Part shown: positions 46,850 through 56,982 of the stretch, in pieces
Layout: each line of letters begins with the position of its first letter
Numbering within the stretch: the first letter of the stretch is position 1
Assembly (NCBI GenBank): GCA_025936115.1
Contig: JAICTZ010000024.1
Coordinates: 39,361 to 103,360, forward strand
DNA: 64,000 bases
Reading direction: 5' to 3'
Origin: Polyangiaceae bacterium
GTDB lineage: Bacteria > Myxococcota_A > Polyangia > Polyangiales > Polyangiaceae
The notes under the pieces: generated by a model
Seen by the model: only the letters and a program-made list of their open reading frames with translations
Databases searched by the model: none
What the model was told of the DNA's origin: nothing
Program-made: the position numbers and the translations under genes

Positions 46850-49800
46850 CGTTGTATGCGCTATCTCCGAAGTCGTTGACGAACTCGCCATAGACACTTC
46901 CTACGGCACCGCACCAGGCACAACCGGTGTTGGAGATTTCCCTGTCGAGTGTAGCATCGCAGTACGCCTTGTCGGAGCCGCAGGCTCCGTAGCAAGCATC
47001 ATGATGATCGCACGCTTCTGACCAGTCCGCACCAAACATGTCGTCCGGCACCAACGGTTCATTCCACCCGCTCCCGCATGAACCCGGCACGTACCCGTAT
47101 GAGGAGGTCTGACCGGTGCCGCTTGTGCCTTCCCAACCGCCTTCTCCTCCACCATTCGAAGCCCCACCGGCCCCCGTCGGGGCAAGGCCCGTTGGATCGA
47201 ACAGATTGATGGGATCATTGAAGGCATAGATGTAGAAGTTGCGGCCAGCCCTGAAGCGAAGGGGCTCCTTGCTGATCCAGCGCCCGATTGCTGGATCAAA
47301 ATCTCGCTTCCCGAAGCGGATAACCTTCGTGTCGCCATCATAAATGCCGCCGGCGAACCCAAACGGTATCCATTCGAGCCCTGTTCCGGTGACTTCGCCA
47401 AAGCTGGTATAGTTCGCCGTGAACGGCACATCGCTCGCGTTTGCCACGTTCACCACGTATCGTGGCGATCCGAGCCGATCCGAGATCACCCGATACGTCG
47501 CGCCCCCCCGTCGCACGTAATCCGGCACGTTGCTCTTTGACCCGTATACGAATTCGCTCACCAGCGCACCAGCTCCATCGAGCTCCGCCACTGGCTTCAG
47601 CGCGTCCCGATAGATCCACCGCTTCAACAACACCCCATTCTTCTTCTTTCCGACGCGCCTCCCCATTCCGTCAATGACGTAGTCGATGACGTCTCCGTTC
47701 GGCAATCCCACGCTGAGGAGGTTCCCCAGCGCGTCGTATACGTAGAGCCATTGTTCGCCCGAATCCCGGTTCGTCTTCGTCTCGAGTTCCCCATTGGCCG
47801 TATATGTGAAGTCGAACGGCCCATAGCTCAAGAGCCGATCCTGATCGTCGTACGTCCCCATATACGTCGTCCCCAAAGTCGCGTTGAACCCTAAAGTGCG
47901 ATTGCCGTTCGCGTCGTATTCGAAGTGTTCCGCCAGAGTGCCGTCGACGGTTACGTTCGTAAGGCGCCGCAGGTCGTTGTACGTGTACGCGAAGACCTTG
48001 GTCGCGCCGCCGATCACTTCCGTCTTGCGGACGATTCGACTGAGAGCGTCTCGCTCGAATCCAGGAGCGTCGTAGGTGATGTCGACGAGAGGGGTGGTCG
48101 GACTAAACGTCGCCGTCTGCCTCGCCAGCTCGCCGAACGTATTGTACGTGATGATCTCCTTCGTGCTGCCGAGGGTTACGTTGGTCACCAGCGCCGCGTC
48201 GTCACGAGTGAGCTTGAGCGCGTCGGCACCCGCGGGGTTGCACGTCGTCGGTGAGGCGCACGCGAGGAGCTGGTCCTGGTCGTAGCCGAAAGCGGCCCGG
48301 GCGCTACCGATCGCGCCGTTCACGACTTCTAGAATCTTGTTGAAATCGTTGTTGTACGTCCACACGACGCTGCCGGTCACGTCGCCACTCCACGTGGTGC
48401 TCGTTGTCAGCATGCCATCATAGGTGAAGTGAAGATTCACGCCGTAGGGACCAAGTGTATCGCTGGTCTTGCCGGCGCCGTTCGTGGCGGTCGGCGGGTA
48501 GTAGGCATACTGGATCGTGCCTTGCGGGATTTGGACGGTGCTGAGACGTCCCATGGTGTCGGGCGCATTGACGATTTGAACACCGCCAGGTCTGCTCTCG
48601 ATGCGCAGCATTCGATCCGCATCGTAAGTATATGTCGTACCGGGCGTCGCCAGACCCGCCGCCGGTGGTGCATAACTCTCCAGCAGGTCGCCCGGCGTAT
48701 AACCCAGTTGATGCAGCGGCTTACCGGGCGGCGTCACCCCCACCAGGTTTCCCGCGCCGTCCCATGCGAATGCGCTTTCCGCGCCCCCTGCCGTGCTCCT
48801 GAGTAAGCGACCAAACACGTCTCGACTGAACGTGAGCAGCGTGCCGTCCGGTGCCGTAACCGTCCCGAGGTATCCGCTTCCGTAACCAGTTGAAAGATAA
48901 CCGAACGTCATTGAGCGATTACCGGTGCGAAGCTCCTGCAACCGCCCGAAACCGTCGCGTATGAAGCTCGACCCCTCGAAGCCGCCCAAGGAAATGTTGG
49001 CGACGCGACCCACCACGTCCAGGGACACCACGGCTCGTCGGCCTTCGGCAGAGGTCATGGTCTGCGTGCGAGCGCTGGCGTCGTAGACGATGGTGCTGCT
49101 CGCACCGTTGCGATTGATGGTTTCCGTGAGGTTCGCGCCAGAGGCAACGAGGGTGCGCTGCACAACCTTCTGTAAGCCTGCCGGGGTCTTATCGGTGACC
49201 TTCGTCCTGATCGGCGCGGCCATGCCGAAACGCGGATCTGGACCAAACACGACGCTATGCACCATCCCGTCCGAAAACTGAATGGACCTGGTGCCATCGC
49301 CCGGCAGCGTCAGCTTACTGCTGTAGCCGTTGTGGGCGACGCTCCGCGACTGCCCCGTCGTCAGCAAGTTCGTCCATTCATAGCTAGTCGAACGGCCAAG
49401 CGCGCTCTCGGTAGTCACGTCCCGCAATCCGTCGGCGCTCGATGCCCCGAAGGTCGTCGTGAACGTGTCTGGACTCATGTCTGCGGTGATGTGTCCCATG
49501 GCGTCGTAGGTGAACTGGTGCAGTCCGCCGCGCGCATCGGTCATGGTCTGCATTAACCCGTCCACGGACCAGGTGAACTGCGTGAGATCGCCGTTGGGCG
49601 CCTCGATAGAGGCCAAGTAACCCGTTGAGTCGAGAGTCAACGCCGTCGCCTGTCCAAACGGTGCAAGTATGCCCGTTGGCGTGCCGTCGGCTAGACGCTC
49701 GATAGTCGTTACGTTGCCGTCGGCATCACGCAGATCGGCGAGCGTGCCGTCCGCGGCGTAATCGAAAGTGAGCAACGTCCCTCCCGTCAGCGCGTCCCGC

Positions 49801-52800
49801 TGGAGGAGTGGCAGGCCGCTCGAAGAATATTCTGTGACGCTATTGCCCTGCTCTGACGGAATGAGGTAGTGCGACTCACTGAGCGTCGGATAAGGTGCCT
49901 CGACCACTGCGATCCCGTTCAAACTACTTGACCCTCCCAATCCGTTGAGAGCGAGCACGAGATTGCCTGTCGGCGTAACATCGATATAGTTCACTGCCAG
50001 ATCGGCCCCCAAGGCCGCGCCGCCGATGGAATGCTGCACGGTAAGATCTCCGGGGCGACGACCGGCGACCGTACGAATGATGCCGTTCGCATCTACGAAT
50101 CGCACGGAACCATCCCCCACCACGTAGAACGTATCGCCGACGCCCGGCAGGACCATTCCAGCGTTCACGTGCGCCGAGAGCGCTGGAATGCCGTCGCCGA
50201 AGTCACCGCAGTTTTGACAGCCATCGCCTGCGACGGTCTCAATCTTGCCGTTCGGAGTAACTTTTCGCACTTTGCGGATGCCATGGTCGGCAAAGAGAAC
50301 ACTGCCATCCTCGGCAACACCTAGACCAAATGGTTGGTTGAGCCCGGCGAGCACGGCAGGGATATCATCGGCCAACGATCCGCCGGGATTGCCGGCGATC
50401 ACATGCACGATGCCATCCGGCCCCATCCGGCGAACCTTGCTCGCAGTGGCCGTGCCGATGCCGTCATAAGCGAAGTAGATCGTGCCGTCACCCGTCGCCG
50501 CAAGTCCATTGAGGTGCGTTGCGGGTCGCACAGCTGCGCCCTGAACCCCGTCGACGATATCGGCGGAACCGAAGCCGAGCACCGGAGTCGGGGCGACCAC
50601 CCCGGAGTCAGTCGGTTGGAAGCGAACAATTTGGCCGCCGCGACCAAAAAAGACTGTTCCGTCAGCGCCGCGCGCCAGGGATCCCGCGTCGAGAATACCG
50701 GTGCTCCCGTTGCTGCCCACCGGCGTCGCATTGGAGCTGACGAACGTGGTCAAGCGACCATCGGTTCCCAGCCGCCTGAGCACCGCGCGGGTGGTATTGG
50801 TCGTGCCCACGGCACCGGGCAGGCTGGCTGCATAAAGGATAGTCGAATCGGGCATCGCAATGATGCCGCTGATCGCGCCGGTATCGACCTCATTCGCGAG
50901 ACGTCCATCGTCAGCGCACGGAGATTCGACGCCGCTCGACGAAACGTTGCAACAGCCGGCACCGCACGCAGCGCCACCTCCGGCGAGCTTTCGCGTGCCG
51001 TGACCGTAGGAGTCGGTGTTCTTGCGCACGCGGCCGTTCGCCTCAATGACGGCCTTGGCGTTAGGATCGTATATCGTCATGACATCGGGCAGCCAACCGC
51101 CAAGCCCGATTCCCGTTACGTCAAGGGTCGAAGCGCCGGACGTGTGCGATCCGAGACCACTAGTCCACGTCTTGCTGCGACGGGCGTGCACGAACGCGTC
51201 CGTGAACTGCACCGGCCTGTTGAAATAGGTCAGCGTCGTGCCGGAGGCTAGCGCCCAGCTCTGCAGATCTGGACTCTCGAGGGAGACCCTGCCGAAGGGT
51301 ATCGTGAAATAGCGAGGATACACGTAGGTGATCGTGAACGACGTTGGCGGAGCACCGTAAAATCTCCTGCCGTAGGGGTCCAGGCCATTCCATTGAATGG
51401 TATACGTTTGGTTCGGCGTCGGCGGGAAGACCAGATGATCCTTCACACCCCCAATGGTGGCGTCCAGTTCGACACGCTCGAGAGAAGCAGGGAGGCTCGC
51501 CCCGGTGAGTCGAATTCTGAAGCTATTGCGAGGCTGGTATCCGCGCTGAAGCTTCGATGCGTAGGTTAGCGAGTAAGGCGTGCCCGCAATTCGCACCGAT
51601 TCGCCCAAGCCTTGGGCGCCCACGGCGAGCCTGGATCCCGTCTGCTCGCAGTCGGAATCGTCCGGATCATTGTCCTCATCGGGACCATCGTCGTCATCCG
51701 GGTCGTCCGCATCATCTGGATCGATGATACTGTGATTCATGTCCAGACTGGAGAAGTGACTGACCGGCACGCGCCAGAGGACTTTTCCCGGCGAATAGCG
51801 TTGAGCGAGCTGCTGGCGTTCCTCGAGGGTGACACCCAGTTGTCCGAGTTTCTCCGACGATGCGGGGACGCCCGTGCCGTCTATATCAAGACTTGCCGTG
51901 CCGGAATTTACCTCAAGGATACTCACCGTGAGTCCGTCGTGTTGGGCGACCCAAGCTCCCCGCTGGAAATCATAATACCCGGTTGGGATAGCCGTGCCGA
52001 TGGGAAACCCGATGTAGTCGTCGACATAAAAAGCGACGGATCGATCGAACTGTACCGATGTTGCGCCCGCAGCAAGGGCCTCATCGGCGCTGAGCTCGAT
52101 GGCATAGGTGTAGCCCGAGGTCTTCGGCAGATCGCCCGGCATCGCGTTCGGGCCGTTGGGGCCCACCGTATATTCTGTCAACCGCACGTGAATGGCATCG
52201 AGCGGCTGAGTGGTCCCGTCAGGCAACAACATCGTCGCGTTCGTGCCGCTGCTGAACATGAGTGTCGGCGTCCTGCTGCCATTGCCATCGCTGGTTGTGC
52301 CGCCGACGGCCGTGAGGGCAGTGGACGGCAGGCCGACCGTCGTCACGTTTGCATCTAGCGTAGTCAGTGCGACGGCGTCGAGCTCCAGAAAATCCTGCCG
52401 CGGAGCTTGTGCCGAGCGCTGCGCGGGCAGATAGCCAGGCTTTGTGAAGTCGACCACCAGCACGGTCCCACCGTTCACCGCGAGATCGTACGAGCCATCG
52501 GCTCGGCTGAAGGTGCGTCCGAATTCGGCTCGGCCCCGCACAGAGACCGCCACGCCTGACAGCGGCTCGCCGTCGCGCGTCATGACTTTCCCGCGGATCA
52601 CGGCTGCGCGCTCGACGCGAATTGTGCCCTCCGCCACCCCAGTCTGGATCGGATCGTCGCCCGTATAGAGGAAACGGGTGGAGTCGAAGATGCTCGTGGC
52701 AACGCTGCGTCTCGTCGGTGGCGCTATGGTGACGGGGTCGGCGGGGAGAGGCTTGCACGTGCCTTGACCGTCGCACACAAGGCCTTGGCCACAATTTTTC

Positions 52801-55787
52801 CCCGGGGGGCTCGTCACATGGGCCACTTGACCCTGTACGTTGCAAATATCATCCGTGCACGGGTCTCCGTCGTCGAGGGCGAGCGGCGTCCCTGCGCTGC
52901 AGTTCCCCGCTCCGTCGCACGTCTCCACGCCATTGCAGGCATTACCGTCCGAACACGACGTGCCGGCATCGATCGGTACATGCACCACACCGATGTCCGG
53001 ATTGCAGCTGTCGACTGTACAAGGGTTCCCATCGTCGATGACGGCGCCGACAGGCGGCAAGCAGGTGCCGGCACCGTCGCAGACCGGCGCGGCGTCGCAG
53101 CCGCTTTGCTCACCGCACGTCGCGCCGGCCCGCAAAGGTGTGTTCGTAAGTCCCGTGCTCGGATCGCAGCTGTCGGCCGTGCAGGGGTTGCCGTCGTCGG
53201 CATCGACGGGCGCTCCGGCTTCGCAGCTGCCACTCGCCGTGCACGTTCCGAAAACGCACGGATTGGCCGCGAAGTTGCAGAAGGCGCCAACCGTCGGCTC
53301 GTGCGTGATGCTGCCGTTCGCCTGGCACGTGTCCACCGTGCAGTCGTTCGCATCAGAAACGTCGATGGGCTCTTCGCCATTGCAGAAGCCGGACTCGTCA
53401 CAAATGCCGGGGTGGAAGCACGGGTTGCCGTCGCCGCAGGCGCTTCCCACCGGTAAGGGGTCGTTGTGCACGCCGGTCTCGTCGCAAGAGTCGACTGTGC
53501 ACGAGTTGCCGTCGTCGACGTCGCGCGGCATGTTGCAGCTGCCCATGCCGTCGCAGGCAAGGATGCCATCGCATAGAGTGGGCCCAATATGTCCACAAGG
53601 GACGCCCGAAAACTTGAACGAGTGAACTAAGCCGGATGACGTGCACCGGTCGTCAGTGCAAGGGTTGCCGTCGTCGAGGTCGGGCGTGCCGGGCACGCAC
53701 TCGCCGTCCGCCGTGCAGATCGACGGGTTGTCGCAGTAGTCGCCTGCGCACAGTGCGCCGGGTGCGGTGGCGGGGTGACGCTCCTGGTTGTTGTCGCAAT
53801 AGTCGTCAGTGCAGGGGTCCTGATCGTCGACCTGGAAGTCGGCCGAAGTCGTGACTTCGCAGCTACCAGAGCTCGAGCAGGTTCCGAAGCCAAAGCAGTG
53901 ATCGCCGCACACCGTGCCAGAAGCGCGGGGGGCGTGATGAACTCCCGTGTTCGGGTCGCAGCTGTCGTCGGTGCACGGGTTGCCGTCGTCGACGACAGCC
54001 GGATCAGTCGCTACGCAGGCGCCTGACGCGTTACAGGTTTTGCCACCGTTGCATACGTTACCGCCGGGCTCACAGCTTGTACCGACAGGGGCGGGCGCAT
54101 GGTGGACGCCCTGCCCGTCGCAGCTGTCGACTGTGCAAGGATCGCTATCGTCGATGGTCGGAGGTGTTCCCGGCATGCACCCGCCGCTGCCGTTGCAGGC
54201 TTCGAGGCCGTTGCAGGCATTGCCATCGGAGCAGATTGTCCCGGCGCTTACAGGCGCATGGCTCACGCCGCTCGTTGGGTTGCACGAGTCGGTTGTGCAC
54301 GGATTACCGTCATCGACCGTGAGCGGAGTGCCGGGAGCGCAGATTCCAGCGGTGTTGCAGGCCTCGGCGCCGTTGCAAACATCGCCGTCGGAGCAACTCG
54401 TGCCGGTGGCAATCGGTATGTGCGTGACGCCCAGGGCGGGATCGCATGCGTCGCTCGTGCAGACGTTGCCGTCATCGACGCTGGGTGGCGTGCCTGCGAC
54501 GCAAAGCCCCGAACCGTTGCAGCTTTCTGCGCCGTTACACGCGTTTGCGTCGGAGCAGCTCGTTCCGGAGGCTACCGGCGTGTGCGTGACGCCCGTTGAT
54601 GCGTTGCACGCGTCACTTGTGCAGGCGTTGCCGTCGTCCGTGACCGGCGGCGTGCCTGCGACGCACGTTGCGGACGCGTTGCACGTCTCGGTTCCGTTGC
54701 AGGCGTTGCCATCGGAGCAGTTCGTGCCGGCTGCGACCGGGGTGTGCGTGACGCCGGTCGCCGGATTGCACGCATCGGTTGTGCAGGGGTTGCCGTCGTC
54801 CGTCGTGGGCGTCGTGCCGGAGGTGCAGGCGGCCGAGGCGTTGCACGTCTCGGCGCCGTTGCACGCGTTGCCGTCCGAGCAACTGGTGCCGGCGGCGACG
54901 GCGGTGTGCGTGACGCCAGTCGAGGCGTTGCACGCGTCACTCGTGCAGGGATTGGCGTCGTCTGTGGTGGGCGGCGTGCCGGAGGTGCAGACTGCCGAGG
55001 CGTTGCACGTCTCGGCGCCGTTGCACGCGTTGCCGTCCGAGCAGCTGGTTCCGGTGGCGACCGGCGTGTGGGTGATGCCGGAGGAGGTGCACGCGTCGTC
55101 CGTGCAGGGATTTCCGTCGTCGAGGGTTCCGGAACAGTCGCCCGCGGTGACGGGCGTGCCCATGTCGGTGACGATCTCGGCCGCGGACAGGGCGCGGTCG
55201 TAGATGCGGACATCGTCGATGGTGCCCTCGAACCACTCGCCCCACGGGCCGTCCCCGCCGATGCGTAGGGGAGAGCTGCTCGTCCGGAGCGGGTTGTCCG
55301 CCGTTTCGGTGGCTTCTAAGGTGCCGTTTACGTAGAGCTTTGCGGTCGAATCGTCGAAGGTGGCCGCGAGGTGCGTCCACTGGTCGAGGCGAAGCTGGTC
55401 CGGTGCGCTGCTGTTGGTCGTCCCGAACTCGCTCGCGAGCCAGGTGCCGGGCTGGTCGTTGTTGTCGTTCGCGTACAGGGAGTAGGCGAGGTCGCTGTCG
55501 AACTCCTTCATCAGGACGCATGACCAGCCGACGAGCGATGTCGGGCGTATCCACGCCTCGAGCGTCATGGCCGCCGTCAGGTCGAGTGCGGGGGAGTCCG
55601 CGATCGTCACCCAGTCGTCGATGCCGTCGAACGAGAGTGCCCCGCCGTGCTTGCCAGCGGATGTCCAGCTGGCGCCTGACACGTCGCCCGTGTTCATGCC
55701 GCCCGAAGCGTCGGCCGCGATGGCGCCCGAGCCTTCGTCAAAGCCGTAGGCGGCCACGGGCGAGCTCGGTTGGTTCGCGACCGTCAC
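46815..55787 (-). CDS. Teneurin-like RHS/YD-repeat polymorphic toxin with phospholipase A2-like tip (main part)
   Basis: A 2990-residue frame from GTG 55787; the same frame is open to about 55904, where it joins the N-terminal part by one frameshift. Order: LamG domain (~10-212), fifteen six-Cys repeats (~223-1020), a carboxypeptidase-regulatory/TTR-like domain (GKVMTRDGEPLSGVAVSVRG, SRADGSYDLAVNGG), an acidic linker, NHL-like repeats (DGTIYFAYDG, NQPFGLGVAEDGSVLFADHG), then YD/RHS repeats (TFDYAADGTLADLRDADGNV). The RHS core ends GRWISKEPL...INLFDPTGLAP with the DPxGL autocleavage motif. After a Gly-rich linker the C-terminus holds CDHHDACYGACGSDKAYC, the PLA2 CxxHDxCY active-site motif, with extra Cys. 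It is likely an exported toxin whose tip is released to attack membranes. The downstream small membrane gene is the immunity candidate. Confidence 0.88.
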   Translation of the reverse strand: MTVANQPSSPVAAYGFDEGSGAIAADASGGMNTGDVSGASWTSAGKHGGALSFDGIDDWVTIADSPALDLTAAMTLEAWIRPTSLVGWSCVLMKEFDSDLAYSLYANDNNDQPGTWLASEFGTTNSSAPDQLRLDQWTHLAATFDDSTAKLYVNGTLEATETADNPLRTSSSPLRIGGDGPWGEWFEGTIDDVRIYDRALSAAEIVTDMGTPVTAGDCSGTLDDGNPCTDDACTSSGITHTPVATGTSCSDGNACNGAETCNASAVCTSGTPPTTDDANPCTSDACNASTGVTHTAVAAGTSCSDGNACNGAETCNASAACTSGTTPTTDDGNPCTTDACNPATGVTHTPVAAGTNCSDGNACNGTETCNASATCVAGTPPVTDDGNACTSDACNASTGVTHTPVASGTSCSDANACNGAESCNGSGLCVAGTPPSVDDGNVCTSDACDPALGVTHIPIATGTSCSDGDVCNGAEACNTAGICAPGTPLTVDDGNPCTTDSCNPTSGVSHAPVSAGTICSDGNACNGLEACNGSGGCMPGTPPTIDDSDPCTVDSCDGQGVHHAPAPVGTSCEPGGNVCNGGKTCNASGACVATDPAVVDDGNPCTDDSCDPNTGVHHAPRASGTVCGDHCFGFGTCSSSGSCEVTTSADFQVDDQDPCTDDYCDNNQERHPATAPGALCAGDYCDNPSICTADGECVPGTPDLDDGNPCTDDRCTSSGLVHSFKFSGVPCGHIGPTLCDGILACDGMGSCNMPRDVDDGNSCTVDSCDETGVHNDPLPVGSACGDGNPCFHPGICDESGFCNGEEPIDVSDANDCTVDTCQANGSITHEPTVGAFCNFAANPCVFGTCTASGSCEAGAPVDADDGNPCTADSCDPSTGLTNTPLRAGATCGEQSGCDAAPVCDGAGTCLPPVGAVIDDGNPCTVDSCNPDIGVVHVPIDAGTSCSDGNACNGVETCDGAGNCSAGTPLALDDGDPCTDDICNVQGQVAHVTSPPGKNCGQGLVCDGQGTCKPLPADPVTIAPPTRRSVATSIFDSTRFLYTGDDPIQTGVAEGTIRVERAAVIRGKVMTRDGEPLSGVAVSVRGRAEFGRTFSRADGSYDLAVNGGTVLVVDFTKPGYLPAQRSAQAPRQDFLELDAVALTTLDANVTTVGLPSTALTAVGGTTSDGNGSRTPTLMFSSGTNATMLLPDGTTQPLDAIHVRLTEYTVGPNGPNAMPGDLPKTSGYTYAIELSADEALAAGATSVQFDRSVAFYVDDYIGFPIGTAIPTGYYDFQRGAWVAQHDGLTVSILEVNSGTASLDIDGTGVPASSEKLGQLGVTLEERQQLAQRYSPGKVLWRVPVSHFSSLDMNHSIIDPDDADDPDDDDGPDEDNDPDDSDCEQTGSRLAVGAQGLGESVRIAGTPYSLTYASKLQRGYQPRNSFRIRLTGASLPASLERVELDATIGGVKDHLVFPPTPNQTYTIQWNGLDPYGRRFYGAPPTSFTITYVYPRYFTIPFGRVSLESPDLQSWALASGTTLTYFNRPVQFTDAFVHARRSKTWTSGLGSHTSGASTLDVTGIGLGGWLPDVMTIYDPNAKAVIEANGRVRKNTDSYGHGTRKLAGGGAACGAGCCNVSSSGVESPCADDGRLANEVDTGAISGIIAMPDSTILYAASLPGAVGTTNTTRAVLRRLGTDGRLTTFVSSNATPVGSNGSTGILDAGSLARGADGTVFFGRGGQIVRFQPTDSGVVAPTPVLGFGSADIVDGVQGAAVRPATHLNGLAATGDGTIYFAYDGIGTATASKVRRMGPDGIVHVIAGNPGGSLADDIPAVLAGLNQPFGLGVAEDGSVLFADHGIRKVRKVTPNGKIETVAGDGCQNCGDFGDGIPALSAHVNAGMVLPGVGDTFYVVGDGSVRFVDANGIIRTVAGRRPGDLTVQHSIGGAALGADLAVNYIDVTPTGNLVLALNGLGGSSSLNGIAVVEAPYPTLSESHYLIPSEQGNSVTEYSSSGLPLLQRDALTGGTLLTFDYAADGTLADLRDADGNVTTIERLADGTPTGILAPFGQATALTLDSTGYLASIEAPNGDLTQFTWSVDGLMQTMTDARGGLHQFTYDAMGHITADMSPDTFTTTFGASSADGLRDVTTESALGRSTSYEWTNLLTTGQSRSVAHNGYSSKLTLPGDGTRSIQFSDGMVHSVVFGPDPRFGMAAPIRTKVTDKTPAGLQKVVQRTLVASGANLTETINRNGASSTIVYDASARTQTMTSAEGRRAVVSLDVVGRVANISLGGFEGSSFIRDGFGRLQELRTGNRSMTFGYLSTGYGSGYLGTVTAPDGTLLTFSRDVFGRLLRSTAGGAESAFAWDGAGNLVGVTPPGKPLHQLGYTPGDLLESYAPPAAGLATPGTTYTYDADRMLRIESRPGGVQIVNAPDTMGRLSTVQIPQGTIQYAYYPPTATNGAGKTSDTLGPYGVNLHFTYDGMLTTSTTWSGDVTGSVVWTYNNDFNKILEVVNGAIGSARAAFGYDQDQLLACASPTTCNPAGADALKLTRDDAALVTNVTLGSTKEIITYNTFGELARQTATFSPTTPLVDITYDAPGFERDALSRIVRKTEVIGGATKVFAYTYNDLRRLTNVTVDGTLAEHFEYDANGNRTLGFNATLGTTYMGTYDDQDRLLSYGPFDFTYTANGELETKTNRDSGEQWLYVYDALGNLLSVGLPNGDVIDYVIDGMGRRVGKKKNGVLLKRWIYRDALKPVAELDGAGALVSEFVYGSKSNVPDYVRRGGATYRVISDRLGSPRYVVNVANASDVPFTANYTSFGEVTGTGLEWIPFGFAGGIYDGDTKVIRFGKRDFDPAIGRWISKEPLRFRAGRNFYIYAFNDPINLFDPTGLAPTGAGGASNGGGEGGWEGTSGTGQTSSYGYVPGSCGSGWNEPLVPDDMFGADWSEACDHHDACYGACGSDKAYCDATLDREISNTGCAWCGAVGSVYGEFVNDFGDSAYNDAQSESSCTCQ
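52730..55121 (-). repeat. Fifteen tandem ~162-bp (54-residue) Cys-rich repeats
   Basis: Each unit follows DDGNPCT-x-D-x-C...GV-x-H-x-P...GT-x-CSDGNACNG-x-E-x-C...G-x-C with six Cys. The first four units, nearest the N-terminus, are nearly identical, as is unit 14; units 8-12 are more diverged and shorter. This is a disulfide-stalk region, functionally analogous to EGF repeats of eukaryotic teneurins. Recent expansion of units 1-4 is inferred from their identity. Confidence 0.85.
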
Positions 55788-56818
55788 GGAGATCGTCGTG
55801 GTCGTCGCGTTGCCTGCGACATCGCGAGCGCGCGCGGAAATAGTGTGCGTCCCGTTGGCGACGGTCCGGGAGTTCCAGCCGATGCCGTACGGCGCGGTGG
55901 TGTCTTGGTTGTGAGGCTTTGGCCGTCGACGAGAAATCGCACGCCTGCGAGGGCTTGATTGTCCGAGGCGCTCGCCGTGATCGAGACGGTCTCACCGACG
56001 GTCGCACCATTCGTCGGAGATGTGATCGAGACGGCGGGCGGCGTGGAGTCGGCCGCCACGTCCGCGATGGGCGTGTCCATGTCGGTCTCGATCTCGGCCG
56101 CGGAGAGCGCGCGGTTGTAGACGCGGACGTCGTCCATGTTGCCCTCGAACCATTCGCCCCAGAAGCTGTCGCCACCCAGACGCAAGGGACCATGGCCCGT
56201 AGGCAGTGAGCTGCTGGCGCTCACGGAATCGCGAAGGACTCCGTTAATGTAGAGCTTGAGCGTGGAAGCGTCGTACGTCGCGGCGAGGTGGCTCCAGGCA
56301 TTGAGAGGTAGCGACGGTCCCACGGTGGCGACATTTTCCGAACCGGTCGAAATCAAACCCGAGGGAAAGTCGTTGTTGTCGCCCGCAAACAACCCATAGA
56401 CGAGGTCGTTGTCGCCGCCCCTCTTAACGAGGGCGACTTCCCAACCGTGCCGTGCTGTCGGGCGTACCCACGCCTCGAGCGTCATGGCGGTGCTGAGGTC
56501 GAGCGAGCTCGAATCGGGAACGACGACGGAGCTGCTGCTTCCGTCGAATGCCAGCGCGCCTCCATAGATCCCGGTGCCCCAAGTCGCGTCGAAGATGGTC
56601 CCTGCGTTCCCCTGACCAGACAGGTCCGTCACTGAACTGCCCGTCCCCTCGTTGAAATTGTAGGCGGCAACGAGGCCTGGAACCGTCAGTGGGTCCCTGG
56701 TTATCCCCACGGATTCCTTCGGCGTTCTCGAACATCCGAGCGTACCGAGCCCCGCCCACAACGTGCTCGTCGCGAGCACCACGCGCCAGAGCGCGCCCCC
56801 TCCAATGAACTTGGTCAT
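55784..56818 (-). CDS. N-terminal part of the RHS toxin, split by a frameshift
   Basis: 344 residues from ATG 56818, preceded by GGAGGGGG. A lipoprotein signal (LATSTLWAGLGTLGC) is followed by a LamG domain (~45-255: LVAAYNFNEGTGSSVTDLSG, TLEAWVRPTARHGW, WFEGNMDDVRVYNRALSAAE). An Ig-like domain follows (PPAVSITSPTNGATVGETV, GVRFLVDGQSL). After GQSL the frame becomes nonsense (PPRRTASAGTPG). In the next frame the expected sequence resumes: DTTAPYGIGWNSRTVANG, then THTISARARDVAGNATTT, then the second LamG. A lost base near 55904, where AAGACACC may have been AAGGACACC, explains it. Adding one base gives a single 3335-codon gene. It may be a sequencing error, a true mutation, or programmed shifting. 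Confidence 0.85.
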   Translation of the reverse strand: MTKFIGGGALWRVVLATSTLWAGLGTLGCSRTPKESVGITRDPLTVPGLVAAYNFNEGTGSSVTDLSGQGNAGTIFDATWGTGIYGGALAFDGSSSSVVVPDSSSLDLSTAMTLEAWVRPTARHGWEVALVKRGGDNDLVYGLFAGDNNDFPSGLISTGSENVATVGPSLPLNAWSHLAATYDASTLKLYINGVLRDSVSASSSLPTGHGPLRLGGDSFWGEWFEGNMDDVRVYNRALSAAEIETDMDTPIADVAADSTPPAVSITSPTNGATVGETVSITASASDNQALAGVRFLVDGQSLTTKTPPRRTASAGTPGPSPTGRTLFPRALAMSQATRRPRRSP

Positions 56819-56982
56819 GATTCCCCCTCCGGTGTGAGAAGTACGGTCTCCTTTTACATGAGTGAGGCGCGAAAATCCAGGTCATCAGTTGTCCTCAACT
56901 GTTCACGAGAAAATTGCTCTGCGATTCAAAACCATGGATCCGATCGTTGGCGCTGCTGGGTGGCGCCGCAGGCTCCGGATCT

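Noticed and set aside
54011..55213. Direct repeats resembling a CRISPR array
   Set aside because: The period is 162 bp, in frame with a Cys-repeat protein, with no constant repeat plus variable spacer pattern and no cas genes.
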